Assembly: GCF_016808335.1 (NCBI RefSeq)
Contig: NC_053153.1
Span: forward strand, 23,546,090 to 23,610,089
Direction: 5' to 3'
Length of the DNA stretch: 64,000 bases
Source of the DNA: Panicum virgatum
Lineage: Eukaryota > Streptophyta > Magnoliopsida > Poales > Poaceae
A program made the position numbers and the translations under genes. Positions 11,622-21,561 of the stretch are shown here, piece by piece; position 1 is the first letter of the stretch; each line of letters begins with the position of its first letter. The notes under the pieces were generated by a model. The model was not told the DNA's origin. It did no database searches and saw only the letters and a program-made list of their open reading frames with translations.

Positions 11622-11804
11622 CAAAGTTCTAAATAGCGGGCTAAGGGGTTTAGCGGCTGGACTCTGAAAACAACTAATAGCGGGTTAAATGAGGCTATAG
11701 CGGGATATAGCGGCTAAATTACTTGTGAGTTCAAATAGCGGCACCATGCATAAATAGGTATAGCGGTCTATAGCAGAAGCTATAACGGGAGATTTAAAAC
11801 TCTG
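11622..11804. mobile_element. hAT-type MITE nested in the MULE-1 target-site duplication
   Basis: A 183-bp element starts CAAAGTTCTAAAT and ends ATTTAAAACTCTG (imperfect inverted repeats). It is rich in 'tatagcgg/tagcggg' and flanked by perfect 8-bp duplications CCTCACGG (11614-11621 and 11805-11812). The duplicated 8 bp consists of the last base of MULE-1 plus 7 bases of its TSD, so the MITE arrived after MULE-1. Confidence 0.88.
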
Positions 11805-11814
11805 CCTCACGGTG

Positions 11815-13280
11815 AGGGTAGTCCTAGGTATGTTATAGGGAAGTCTGAAATCGCAGCCGGGAGCAATTGGCCGGATAGAGCAACATCATTGGTAGATCAT
11901 GCTATTTGCGCGATCAGACTTTTTTGCAGATTGGTGTGCAGGCCAGATGCCTCACCAAACAGTGTCAGGCAGGACCTCCTTAGCGGTGACCCTGTCTTGG
12001 GCAGCAGGGCTGCAGGGGAGACGAAGAACATTACGTCATCTGCATAGAGGGAGCATTGATGCTGGATGACATGATTTGCAGGTGGTGCCAGAGCTCCGAA
12101 AGCGGCTGCTTTCATGAAGAGGCACTGGAGCATCTCCATAACGACTTCACGAGTATGAATAGCATCGGTGACAAGGGATCGCCTTGTCGAAGTTCCCTTG
12201 CATTGCTCTCCATCTCAGTAGGACTCTGGTTGAAGCAGTTGAAATGAGAGAAGCAATCCAATCTCTCCAACGAGTGCCAAACCCCAGAGCTTGTAGTACC
12301 TACAGCAGGAATGGCTAGGAAACTGTATCGAATGCCTTTGAGATATCGAGCTTGAGAAGTAGGGCTGGTTTCCTTCTCCTATGCAGCAAGCGAGCCGCCT
12401 GCTCCACAAACTTGAAGTTGTCGTGGATGAAGCGCTTCTTGATGAAAGCACTTTGATTGACCCCCACCAGATTATCCAGCTCAGGTACTCGGCGATTGGC
12501 AAGGCACTTTGCAACCAGCTTAGCAAAGCTGTGTATGAGGCTGATTGGCCGTAGTCACTTGGCTTTTTTTGGGTCTTGACATTTTGGCAGCAGGGTTATA
12601 AGTGCTCCGTTCAAGCGCTGAAGCTGAGTTCCGTAGGTAAAATAGAAAGCTCCAAACGCTGCCATGATGTCTGTCTTGATTATTGTCCAAGTCGACTTGT
12701 AAAACTCTATGGAAAAGCCGTCGGGCCCTGGGGATTTTGTGCAGGCAGAGAATTGATCATATGCCACGCCTCGTCCTCAGAGAAAGGATATTCCAAGGAT
12801 GGTGCCGTGAACTCCAAGTGCTTGGAGGTCGATGGCAGCGCCTTGATCTGGCTCTGTTCCTAAAATTGCAGAGTGATGATGCAGCATCGCTTCCTTCTCG
12901 TCGTGGGGCGTTGCCAATCCCGTGTCTTCCTCGAGCTTGGAAATAAACTTCCTCCTCGTTCGGTAGCTCGATTGCAAGTGGAAGAGCTTTGTGTTGGCGT
13001 CCCCTTCCTGATGGTAAGTGGTCCTGGATCTCAATCTCGCGATTGTCCGCTCCAGGGAAGCGAGGCCAAGACACTTGCATTTCAGCTCTTACCTCAGCTG
13101 GTGCTCCTCAGCCGAGAGCTGCCGTCTATCCGGCGCACATTACGAAAACCAGTCACAGGTGCTCCCAGTACTCCGCACATACTCACCAAATACAGAAGGC
13201 AATGCCTTGCAAACAGTTAAAATATTTGATAAAGCTGCCTTGATGTCTTGCAAAACATCTGGCACTGCCCTCTGCAAATG
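11815..13280 (-). mobile_element. LINE-b, 5' part with reverse transcriptase, decayed
   Basis: Read on the minus strand from 13080 down: EGDANTKLFHL (about 12995), SPGPDGFSIEFYKSTW (about 12725), LLPKCQDPKK, NQSAFIKKRFIHDNF (about 12430), LLKLDISKAFDTV, and the catalytic YADD at 12046-12035. These are the ordered blocks of an L1-type reverse transcriptase, which copies LINE RNA at a nicked target. Frame changes and stops show it is inactive. It ends at the MULE-1 insertion and continues at 6206-4795. The 5' end is truncated near 13280. Confidence 0.82.
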
Positions 13281-13334
13281 ATTCGTGGAGCCAACAATGA
13301 AGTCGTACAGTATGCTTGTAACTATAATAATGCT

Positions 13335-15253
13335 GAGTACAGATGTCTGGTCTTAAGATAAATTTTCATAAAAATGAAATTTTTTATTATGGACAAGCGA
13401 AAGAGTTTGAAGATGAGTATATTGAACTCTTTGGATGCAATGCTGGGGAGTATCCTTTTAGATATTTGGGTATCCCAATGCATTATTGACAGCTCCGTAA
13501 TATTGATTGGAGGAAAGTCAAAGAACGTTTTGAAAAGAAGTTAACATGTTGTAAAGCTAAGCATTTGTCATATGGAGGTAGATTAGTTCTCATAAACTCA
13601 GTGCTTAGCAGTCTACCCATGTTCATGATGTCCTTTTTTCAGATATCCAAAGGGGTTCTTAAGAAACTTGATCAATACAGATCGCGTTTCTTTTGGCAAG
13701 GTGGCTCGGATAAGAAAAAATACCGCTTAGCTAAATGAGACATTCTCTGCCACCCTAAAGATCAAGGGGGCCTTGGAGTCATTGAACTCAAGATTCAGAA
13801 TAAGTGTCTTCTAAGCAAATGGATAGTTAACCTGCTTAACGGCGAAGGCACATGACAATCTTTACTCAGAAATAAATATTTGAGCTCAAAATCTCTACCA
13901 CAAGTCTAAGCTAAACCAAACGACTCTCATTTTTGGAGAGGGTTAATGAAGATTAAGGAAGAGGTCTTGGCATGTGGATCATTTGAGATTAAAGATGGAA
14001 AACAAACGAGATTTTGGGAGGATACTTGGGTGGGCCAAAGGCCATTCAAAGATTAGTATCTAAGAATTTACAACATAGCTCGCCGACCACATGCATCAGT
14101 AGCGAGTGTGTTAAGTTCAGAGCCCCTAAACATTTCGTTTAGAAGGGCTTTGGTGGATGAAAAACTACAAGAATGACTTGACCTGGTAGCTAAGATAACT
14201 AGCTTCAATTTAGTTGAAGGGAGAGATCATTTCAGATGGAATTTACATAATGATGGTATCTTTACTGTTAGATCTATGTACCTTCACGAGATGAACCAGC
14301 ATGCTCCCTTTCGCCACAAATTGATTTGGAAACTAAAAATCCCTCTCAAGATAAAGATTTTCTTTTGGTATCTCCAAAGAGAAGTTATCCTAACAAAAGA
14401 TAATCTAGTGAGGAAGAATTGGAAGGGAAGTTTGAAGTGTTGCTTCTGTAACTGTAATGAATCGATTACACATCTCCCCTTTGATTGTCACCATGCAAAG
14501 GAGATTTGGAGGATAGCCTATTTAGCTACAGGGTTAACCCCACCAAGATCAGTTTCACATATACTAGGGAATTGGCTCTCAAATTTTAGTGACAAGGAGA
14601 GGCGTGTCATGTTGGTGGGGGACAGCTACATTGTGTTGGGCTATTTGGAGATGTTGTAATGATATTATTTTTAACAAAACTAAGTATTCTTCATTTATAC
14701 AGGCTATTTTCAGGGGGGGCCTACTGGTTGCGCCTATGGGTGCACCTACAGCATGAAGATATAACGAAGGTGCTATTCCGAAGGACGAGTCTTGCTTTGG
14801 AGACCGCCATGCCACACATTGTGAAGTTGGAGCTGCCGCATTCGAAACGTGGCTCGGCAACGATGACACACTGTTAGCCCCCTCCTCCGAAGGCTGGGTC
14901 TCTGTAGGGGCCTGCTTCCGCTGGGGGCGAGGTGTAGGTTCGTGATCGGAAGTCAGAGCTGCTTTTCAGTGTTTGAGCTTGGCAACGATGACTGGTTGCG
15001 GCCACTTGCTTCGGACCCGTCGGTGGGTGGCTCGTGGGTGGCTTGCCATGGGAAGTCAGAGCTGCATAGCTTGCTCTATGCTGGCAACAATGACCCATGG
15101 CGGTGCGTCGTGTTTTTGCTCAATCGCGTTGAGTGGGTTGGTTAGCCCCTCGGACGCCTTCTTTCGGCTTCTCGTTGGGTAAACCTTTCTTGTACATAAT
15201 TTCTTTCGTCTTAATTGAGCGGCAGAGATCCTGCCTTTATATTCCAAAAAAAG
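13335..15253 (+). mobile_element. LINE-c (L1-type), 5'-truncated, decayed
   Basis: The plus strand begins in mid-RT (MSGLKINFHKNE, about 13343) and continues with FRYLGIPMHY and RLVLINSVLSSLP. A zf-RVT domain follows at about 14370-14520 (CCFCNCNESITHLPFDC). In-frame stops are scattered through the frame. The 3' UTR (14660-15250) has three 'gaagt(c/t)(a/g)gagctgc...ggcaac(g/a)atgac' copies (about 14823, 14950, 15054). It ends 'gatcctgcctttatattccaaaaaaa', a short poly(A) tail. It is unrelated to LINE-b in orientation and abuts its 5' truncation. Confidence 0.8.
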
Positions 15254-15360
15254 GTTTAGCTTCTGTTGTAAGAGTAAAAATAGTTTTCCACATTTGTGAT
15301 ACTTGCATCACCAGAAACTGAAAAATGGTTGTCTCAGATGAACAAAGATATAGAAGACTA

Positions 15361-15513
15361 TCGCCCTGTTCGGCTAGCTGGGCTGGAGCTGCTGCCCAGC
15401 CAGCCAGCGCAACTACCGATACTCTCCCTCTCTCTCTCTCTCTCTCTGGATTTGAATTGGTCACTGGCGCTGGCTGGCTCCAGCCCAGCCATTAAAGCGC
15501 AGCCGAAGAGGCT
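15361..15513. repeat. Small imperfect inverted repeat (possible MITE) with (CT)n core
   Basis: The left arm 'gccctgttcggctagctggg' pairs imperfectly with the right arm 'cccagccattaaagcgcagc' and 'cgaagaggct'. A pure (CT)n tract lies at about 15425-15450 between the arms. I could not find a target duplication. Confidence 0.4.
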
Positions 15514-15584
15514 GTTGGTATTTCATAACGTCTACTTCAGATACATGGTCGTTCATCCTGGTTCCTGTAGTGGTATCAGAAATG

Positions 15585-15604
15585 CCCAGCATCGGCGCCA
15601 ACAA
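15585..15604 (-). other. Primer-binding site of the LTR remnant
   Basis: Minus-strand TGGCGCCGATGCTGGGCAT begins three bases inside the LTR end. It matches the usual tRNA-Asp complement (from memory) at about 16 of 19 positions. Confidence 0.55.
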
Positions 15605-16240
15605 TGCCTCGACATTTCATATAGCAATTACTGGAAACCAAACTATCATGAACCATGAATCATTCCGCAAGCAGACGGAATCACCGGTGTAACATTTTAT
15701 CCAGAGAGTATTCCGGGGTGTCATTTATATTTCCATAGGGAAGACGGCAACTAAATTATGTATGTATGCTGGATGAACTAATCTCAATGAAATATTTAGA
15801 TGTATAAATAGTGGTAAGATAAATATGGATGAAGCTAGTTTGAAACACAAGCAAACTCAATTATAATAAAAGTAAAAAAGAGGCAGGGAACTAGGTAGAA
15901 GTTAGTTAGTCAGGTCTCTCAAATGTTCTTAGAGCATTTATAAAGTTTACTAGTACTTTATACTTTTCACAAAATATAATTAGCCTCTATCTAGTTATTC
16001 CTAATACAAGGAAGAACTGTGCAAATGGCTGACAGATATGACTGTCAAATCATCACAACATTTTATAACCCTCCTATCCAGTAACCGAACATGGAGGATT
16101 ACGATGGCATTAAACAGGACTGTCACCACCTGCAGGCTACCTCTACAAACCGAGAGAAATGATGACATCCAGCAACACTTATCTAACCCAGACACCATGT
16201 GTATACACTAGTAAGCGATACTATAGTATTCCGCGTGGAG

Positions 16241-17453
16241 CAGGAGCGGATCCAGCGGTGGATCAGGGGGGGCTTGAGCCTCCCCTACCGCCGCCGGAGC
16301 CATGGAGCCCCCCTTAGCCCCTTCATGAATTTTTGGTGCAAGATCCATGGTGTAGGGGGTGCTGGAGGTTGAAGAAGACCTGAAAACGGGCTGCTGATGA
16401 GTTGGGCCAAAGAAATATGGTATGGCGGCCCACTAAAACCTAAAGCCCAAGGCCCAACCGTGGCAAAGAAACCCTATCCAGTCTCCTGTCTCCCATCCCC
16501 ATCGGCAGATCGCACAGGCAGAGGCAGCCAGGGGCGACGGCGCGCCGCAGTGCCGCACGGTAGTCCCGCTCGAGCTCGACGCCGGGAGCCCGCGACGCGG
16601 CGCAAACAGGAGCCAGCGCTGAACATCCGGCCAGGCGCGGCCGCGCGGGGAACGGCAGGCCGCTGGCGGCCCGCGTGCGGCACGTTTGCGCCGCCCCTCG
16701 CTCGCGGCCTCGCGCCGTCGCGCGCAAGCGCGGCTGCGCGGCCTGCACCCCTGCGACGGTGCTGCTAGGCAGGGTGCTGGCGTGCTCCTGCTGGCTGCTG
16801 CCGTGTTGGACTGAATCGAGCCGAGGAGGTGCTTGTGCTGCATAGCTGCAGCCTGCAGTGGCCAGGGGCCACGGCCAGCGCCCAGCACACCAGGTATGAA
16901 TTAATTTCTTTATTCAATTTCTATTTATTTCTATGATTCAGCCATATCCATTATAAAGACAGATTTGCCTAGTAAAATGGGTGATGAATGGCTGAATGAC
17001 TTGATGATTTGCTATAATGAGAAGGAGATATTTAGAAAGATTGGTAATGAAAAGATCAAAAAGAGATTTGAAGAGATGAAAAATCGTCGTATATTATTGC
17101 CTAAAAAATTGATGGTAAGCTCTCTTCTATTCGAAGTCATAATTTGGAGGTTCATATATGTTTGATTAATCAATTATGTCTATTTATGTAGATTGCTTCT
17201 TCGGATGAATAATGTGTACTGGTCACCGTCCCGCCCGGCGTCTATTAGTTTCGTAACTTGGTTTTTTGGTATGGATAAACCACATTCTTTATTTTTCATG
17301 ATGTATTTTGTGATTTTCATTATCCATCGATGTTTTAATATAAGACTACTTCAAACTATTATATTTGTCTTTGTTGAGATGTCGTAGTGGTGTTATGTCT
17401 TTGTAGCGTTTTCTGTTCGGCCCCTCCTAAATTTTTTCCTGGCTTCGCCACTG
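16241..17453 (+). mobile_element. hAT element (deletion derivative)
   Basis: Terminal inverted repeats CAGGAGCGGATCCAG (left) and CAGTGGCGAAGCCAG (right, reverse complement). Flanked by perfect 8-bp duplications GCGTGGAG (16233-16240 and 17454-17461), diagnostic of hAT. The left part is GC-rich; the right part keeps the end of a transposase gene. It is 1213 bp, far too short to be autonomous. Confidence 0.92.
16965..17212 (+). pseudogene. hAT transposase C-terminal remnant
   Basis: The frame from 16965 reads PSKMGDEWLNDLMICYNEKE and then IKKRFEEMKNRR. This is the last part of the dimerisation region of TTF-type zinc-finger hAT transposases (known family ending). A donor ATG|GTAAGC at 17114/17115 and an acceptor TATGTAG at 17191 join it to a final IASSDE-stop exon (17192-17212), keeping phase. 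The rest of the transposase is deleted, so it cannot catalyse transposition. Confidence 0.7.
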
Positions 17454-18145
17454 GCGTGGAGCCCTCACCCTTCAGATGGACAGATATCATACTAGAGCAA
17501 ACATATAAATACTGGAGCATGTAAAAGTTAACTAGAACTAAGTCTCTAACCAGACAAGCATATAGTAACAAAGAAAACTAATCATGAATTCTATGTCTGA
17601 CATCGCAAGGCATAAATCATGCAAATATAAATAACTGTAAGATAAGTCTATTACATATGACCAAACATTACAAAAGGGAACTAGTAGCGAATCCTTGCCT
17701 ATTCTCCGAAGCACATCCGACGATCTGACAACTACTTCACCTAAACTCCACTAACCTAGAACTACTCAAGAGAGAATGGAGCTAGAACTTCAACTTGTGT
17801 TTGTCCTCATTTGTACCCCCTCTCATATTTATAGAGAGTGCAAATGGGGGGTCTTGCGCCGAGTTGCAGCAGTCTTAGCACCTTGAACCGACTTAAGAAA
17901 GGAGGGAGGAAGCTTCCTACAGAAGCTGGAGGTCGGTGGCGCCTGGACCCACTCGGCCGACCATAGTGGTCGGCCGACTGCCAGGTGGCCCCAACCGCCT
18001 CTGGACCTTTAGTAAGTCGGATTTGATACTGTAAGTGGGTCCATTGATCCATGTGATTCTGAATTCTGTGCTTTGATTAGTCGAAGATTTTTCCTGTGGA
18101 TCATAAGGACCTCACAACCTACATTTTAATATTTTTTCTCCAACA

Positions 18146-18678
18146 TTGTGTAATTTCTAAGAGCATAGTGAATTTTGACCTTATTTAGAATAAATATGCA
18201 TATGAAATATATAAATTCTAAAAATTTCCTAATTAAATTGATGCTTGAAATGGGCGTTAACAAACGTCAACAGAGGTTGTATTTCTCAGCACCTGCCATT
18301 TTTTCCAACTTAACTTACCCGCGGACCTCACTCGCAGTACACTACGCTGCTGTTTGCACCTGGTTCAGCTGCACCCCGTACTATATCATTCCAAGAGCAG
18401 CAAGGACCATCCCAAGAACTACCTAAAGATTCACGCCCTCGAGATTGACACCGATGGCAATGAAGCGACTGTGACAAAAAAAAAACTACAGAATGAGAGA
18501 AACAGTATGGTACGGATGATATTTTTAAATCCAAAATTCTGATGCAATGAAATTTAGTGAAGAAGACGAGCAGACAACGGGCGGGACGCGAGCCGTAGCA
18601 GCAAAAGGCCCGTCACGGCCCATGCGCGCGCACTGGTGACAACAAGCGGCCTATCGCGGCCCTGGCGGTCCTCTTGCT
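18146..18678. other. Intergenic, nothing recognised
   Basis: AT-rich, then GC-rich toward 18640. No gene or element ends were seen other than the MULE-2 target site at its right edge. Confidence 0.5.
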
Positions 18679-18688
18679 CCATTTTATG
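18679..18688. repeat. MULE-2 target-site duplication (left)
   Basis: CCATTTTATG at 18679-18688 against CCGTTTTATG at 24939-24948, 9 of 10 identical. This is in the 8-11 bp range of Mutator-like elements. Confidence 0.75.
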
Positions 18689-18890
18689 GCGGTTTTTTTA
18701 TTTTTTATTTCCGTTTTTTACAAAAATATATTTTCGATATGGAAATTTACAGAAATATACCCCGGCCGCCCTGCTGCCGAGCGGCAGGGGCTTACCTGAA
18801 AAAAAAAGACGAAAACAAATTGCAGACAGGTCCCTGGGAACCGGCCGCCCGGCAGCTGGGCGGCCGGCCTCCCAGGCCGCCCGACTGCGG
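18689..18890. repeat. MULE-2 left terminal inverted repeat
   Basis: Pairs with 24730-24938. The outer 85 bp are AT-rich and nearly identical; the inner part is made of 'ggccgcccgg' palindromic blocks. Confidence 0.85.
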
Positions 18891-19006
18891 GGCGGCCGGC
18901 ATTTTTTTTTGCAATTTAGCTCTTTTTCGCGAAATAATTTCACATATGTGCCTTTTTTTCTAATTTTTTGCAGAAATAAACCCTGGGGGTGGGCGCTGTA
19001 ATATGT

Positions 19007-19048
19007 GGCGCCGAGATAACACGTCTTGGCGCCACAGATCACGGCGCC
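19007..19048. repeat. Three GGCGCC palindromes within 42 bp
   Basis: GGCGCC occurs at 19007-19012, 19028-19033 and 19043-19048 just inside the left TIR of MULE-2. The flanks alternate between 'gag' and 'aca'. Function unknown. Confidence 0.5.
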
Positions 19049-19373
19049 GAGGTGCCACGCACGCACAAGCTATTTAGTAAATCTTCGAACTTGCCTTTAA
19101 TATTTTCGGACATTTTCAGGAGACTAGAATACTGTGAACCACACATCAAATATAACGGTAAGAATTAAGAACTAAAAACTGCATTACACAATATAAACCA
19201 CAGGAATTACATCATAATACAACATCAATGAAACACATATCAGACATGCAGTGGCATGGCAGAACCCGTTGCAACTACGGTAAACAGATTCTGAACTAAG
19301 CTAACATGCCTTAGGTAATTTAGAAAAACACAACAAACACAACGATGCAGCATGTGACTAGCAATAGGTAGTC

Positions 19374-20089
19374 CTAGTAGCCGTACCCCCACGTAGCAAA
19401 CTGCGTTGAGCCTTCTCCGCAGTATCCACCCATTGCAGGTGGTGCAGGCGGTGGTGCAGGCGGTGGTGCCGGAGGGGCAGGGCCCTTCTTGTGACAAGGG
19501 CAGTTGCAGTAAGGAATAGTGCATGGTTCATCCTGTGAAGCGGCAGCATTGCTGGTATCATCATCTTCGTCGTCTTTGTTACCCTCGCTCAATTCCTCGT
19601 AATGGTTTACCTTACATTCCAGATCAAAGATTTTTATCTGGAGGTACTCGATGAACTCCTGAACTGAATCAATTGGTGCAGGATCGACCCATCTGGTAAA
19701 ACCACAGTTTTCTGGAGTATCTGAAGACTGCAAAATAAATTTCATGTAAGATATCTCAACGAAGATAAAGAAATAAAACAACCGAGTATTACCCATGCGT
19801 GTGGGCATTTGAAGAAACGCCGACCGCCATCCATCCCGTCGGTGCACATCTGCACTAAGCAGTCCTCACCATGTCTGCATTTTGGCCACGGTTCTCTACG
19901 GTTATCGTATTGTCGTAGAGGAGTTTCATTGGTCAAATCACTCTTGTACTGTGGCGGAAACTCAAACACTGGTTCCGGAAAGGAATCAGGTCCAAGAGGC
20001 ACCTCCCATATTATGGGGTCTCCCTTTCTTCCCCCTTTTCCTTTCCCAAAACCGTAGTAATTCTTCCCGCTAGACCCACCTCCAGACAT
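19374..20089 (-). CDS. GRF-type zinc-finger protein of MULE-2
   Basis: Two exons: 20089-19793 and 19727-19374. Donor G|GTAATA and acceptor TTGCAG keep phase 0, giving 216 aa. The GRF zinc finger is split by the intron: CRHGEDCLVQMC and GGRRFFKCPHAW lie in exon 1, and NCGFTRWVD in exon 2. GRF fingers bind single-stranded or structured nucleic acid in other proteins (family knowledge). An acidic stretch, then CNCPCHK and a PAPP-repeat tail ending GYGY, follow. A TATAAATA box lies at 20154-20147, 58 nt before the ATG, so the gene has its own promoter. The frame is fully open. The partner in MULE-2 is the PMD gene upstream. Its role in transposition is unknown. Confidence 0.8.
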
Positions 20090-20146
20090 TGTGTATACAA
20101 TGAGCTTTGTTGTTTGAGTGCTGCTGGGAGTTCACAAACTTCGGAG

Positions 20147-20154
20147 TATTTATA
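20147..20154 (-). promoter_or_regulatory. TATA box of the GRF zinc-finger gene
   Basis: Minus-strand TATAAATA, 58 nt upstream of the ATG at 20089. Confidence 0.65.
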
Positions 20155-20879
20155 GGCGCACAAATGTCTGATACCCGGAGTGTGGAGTGTAAATGGACCC
20201 GAAAAGCCTACATGACAACACAGTGAAGAGGCTAGCTGACCGAACACTGAAAAGGCTAGATTCAATTATCGAACTGACTACTCGATGCATCTCTGTGCAT
20301 GCAGACTCACAGCACTGCATCGCTGCCGCTCGGTCGATCGTGCCTAGATGCCGCCTTCCCCACTACACGCCACAGACCTTCGCTGTAGAATGACAGTTCC
20401 GTCGTCCTCGCCCGAGAGACTGCTTTGAATGTGAACTGGTGTGGATGCTGTGTTGTCACATCTTTTTGAAATGGTGAAAGGACACTACTATTGGGCTGTC
20501 GTCTTTTGTCACGTTTGTCTGGGCAAACAATGCGACATATGTGAAACCCGTGATCGCCGTGCTGAGCAGTGGCAACCTGTGATCTCGTACTCGTAAATAG
20601 ATACACTATGGTCCCTATTTTGAGCTATACGAGCGTGTCACGAAGTTTACTCTGTATGCGGTAGTCGTCGTCATCGTCGGCGGGATCTCGGCCGCTAACT
20701 CCTCCCGCAACTAACTTGTCCTTCATTAAATCACGAAAAAATACGCAAGAGATTCCCTTATTTCACGAGCATTATGGAACCCACAAACATAACAAGTTCA
20801 CATCAATAATATCTATAGAAACAAATGACAAGTAAACTACCACAATCATAAACAATCATAATCCGAACAGTCGAAATAG

Positions 20880-21561
20880 TCTATAATGCCGCCAGAGAAA
20901 CAAGTGGAAACAACTAACGACCCCTACCATTCCGACCTCTCTTACGTTGTGCGTGTACGTGTGATCTGTAGGGTAGCTATGACGTTCCGGTGGCCCCACG
21001 TTTCTGGCAGGACGGCATAACTGAACCAGAGGTGTATGCAAGCTGGGATCATCGTCCTGGCCAGGCGTAGCAAACAACCGTGTAAACTCGTCCAAGGAGG
21101 CCGCGGCGTTGTGTTCAGACCACCCTACAGATCACAAAAAAAAATTTAAGTAACATTCAAAAGGTGAATGCAATTCCGTACAAATTATTGTACGTACCCT
21201 GTGTTGGAGGAGGTGGTGGTAGTGGATACGAAGAAGCTCATTCATATCCTCCTGGTGACGGCATAGGGTGATACGAAGACGGGCCCGCTCCGGTGAACTG
21301 TTGTGATCCTGAGTATAAATAATAACGTATGAGCCTTCGACCATAAAACATAAGCAAATAAAATTATGCACCACATATTTACCTAAAGTCCATCCAACAT
21401 GTGGCATAGAGGTAAACTGGGTTCCATGAAATGGAGCCCCCTTGCGAGGCACCTGGACCTCCATAGGGCAGAGAACCGGGGTACCCGTACCCTGTGTGGA
21501 GTCGTATTTAAATAATGCATATAAACATACGGATCGGTAAATATCACACCATACCTTCTGC
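20880..21561 (-). pseudogene. Probable 3' exons of the MULE-2 PMD gene, out of frame
   Basis: Beyond the stop at 21562 the minus strand keeps protein-like, splice-bounded pieces: YGYPGSLPYGGPGASQGG (about 21492-21430), a piece ending FTGAGPSSYHPMPSPGGYE (about 21310-21255), and DEFTRLFATPGQDDDPSLHT (about 21095-21030). They resemble the low-complexity tails of grass PMD transposon genes. I infer that the upstream frame broke and these exons are relics or belong to an alternative isoform. Confidence 0.4.

Larger units (their letters stand above)
15605..18145 (-). mobile_element. Retrotransposon LTR (minus strand), split by a hAT element
   Basis: On the minus strand it starts TGTTGGAG (18145) and ends GTCGAGGCA (15605). 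Immediately inside lies TTGTTGGCGCCGATGCTGGG, matching the tRNA-Asp-type primer-binding site common in plant LTR retrotransposons. A TATA-like CTATAAATA lies at about 17834-17826. Without the hAT insertion (16241-17453 plus one 8-bp TSD) the LTR is about 1.3 kb. No gag-pol or partner LTR follows; it is a remnant. Confidence 0.65.
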
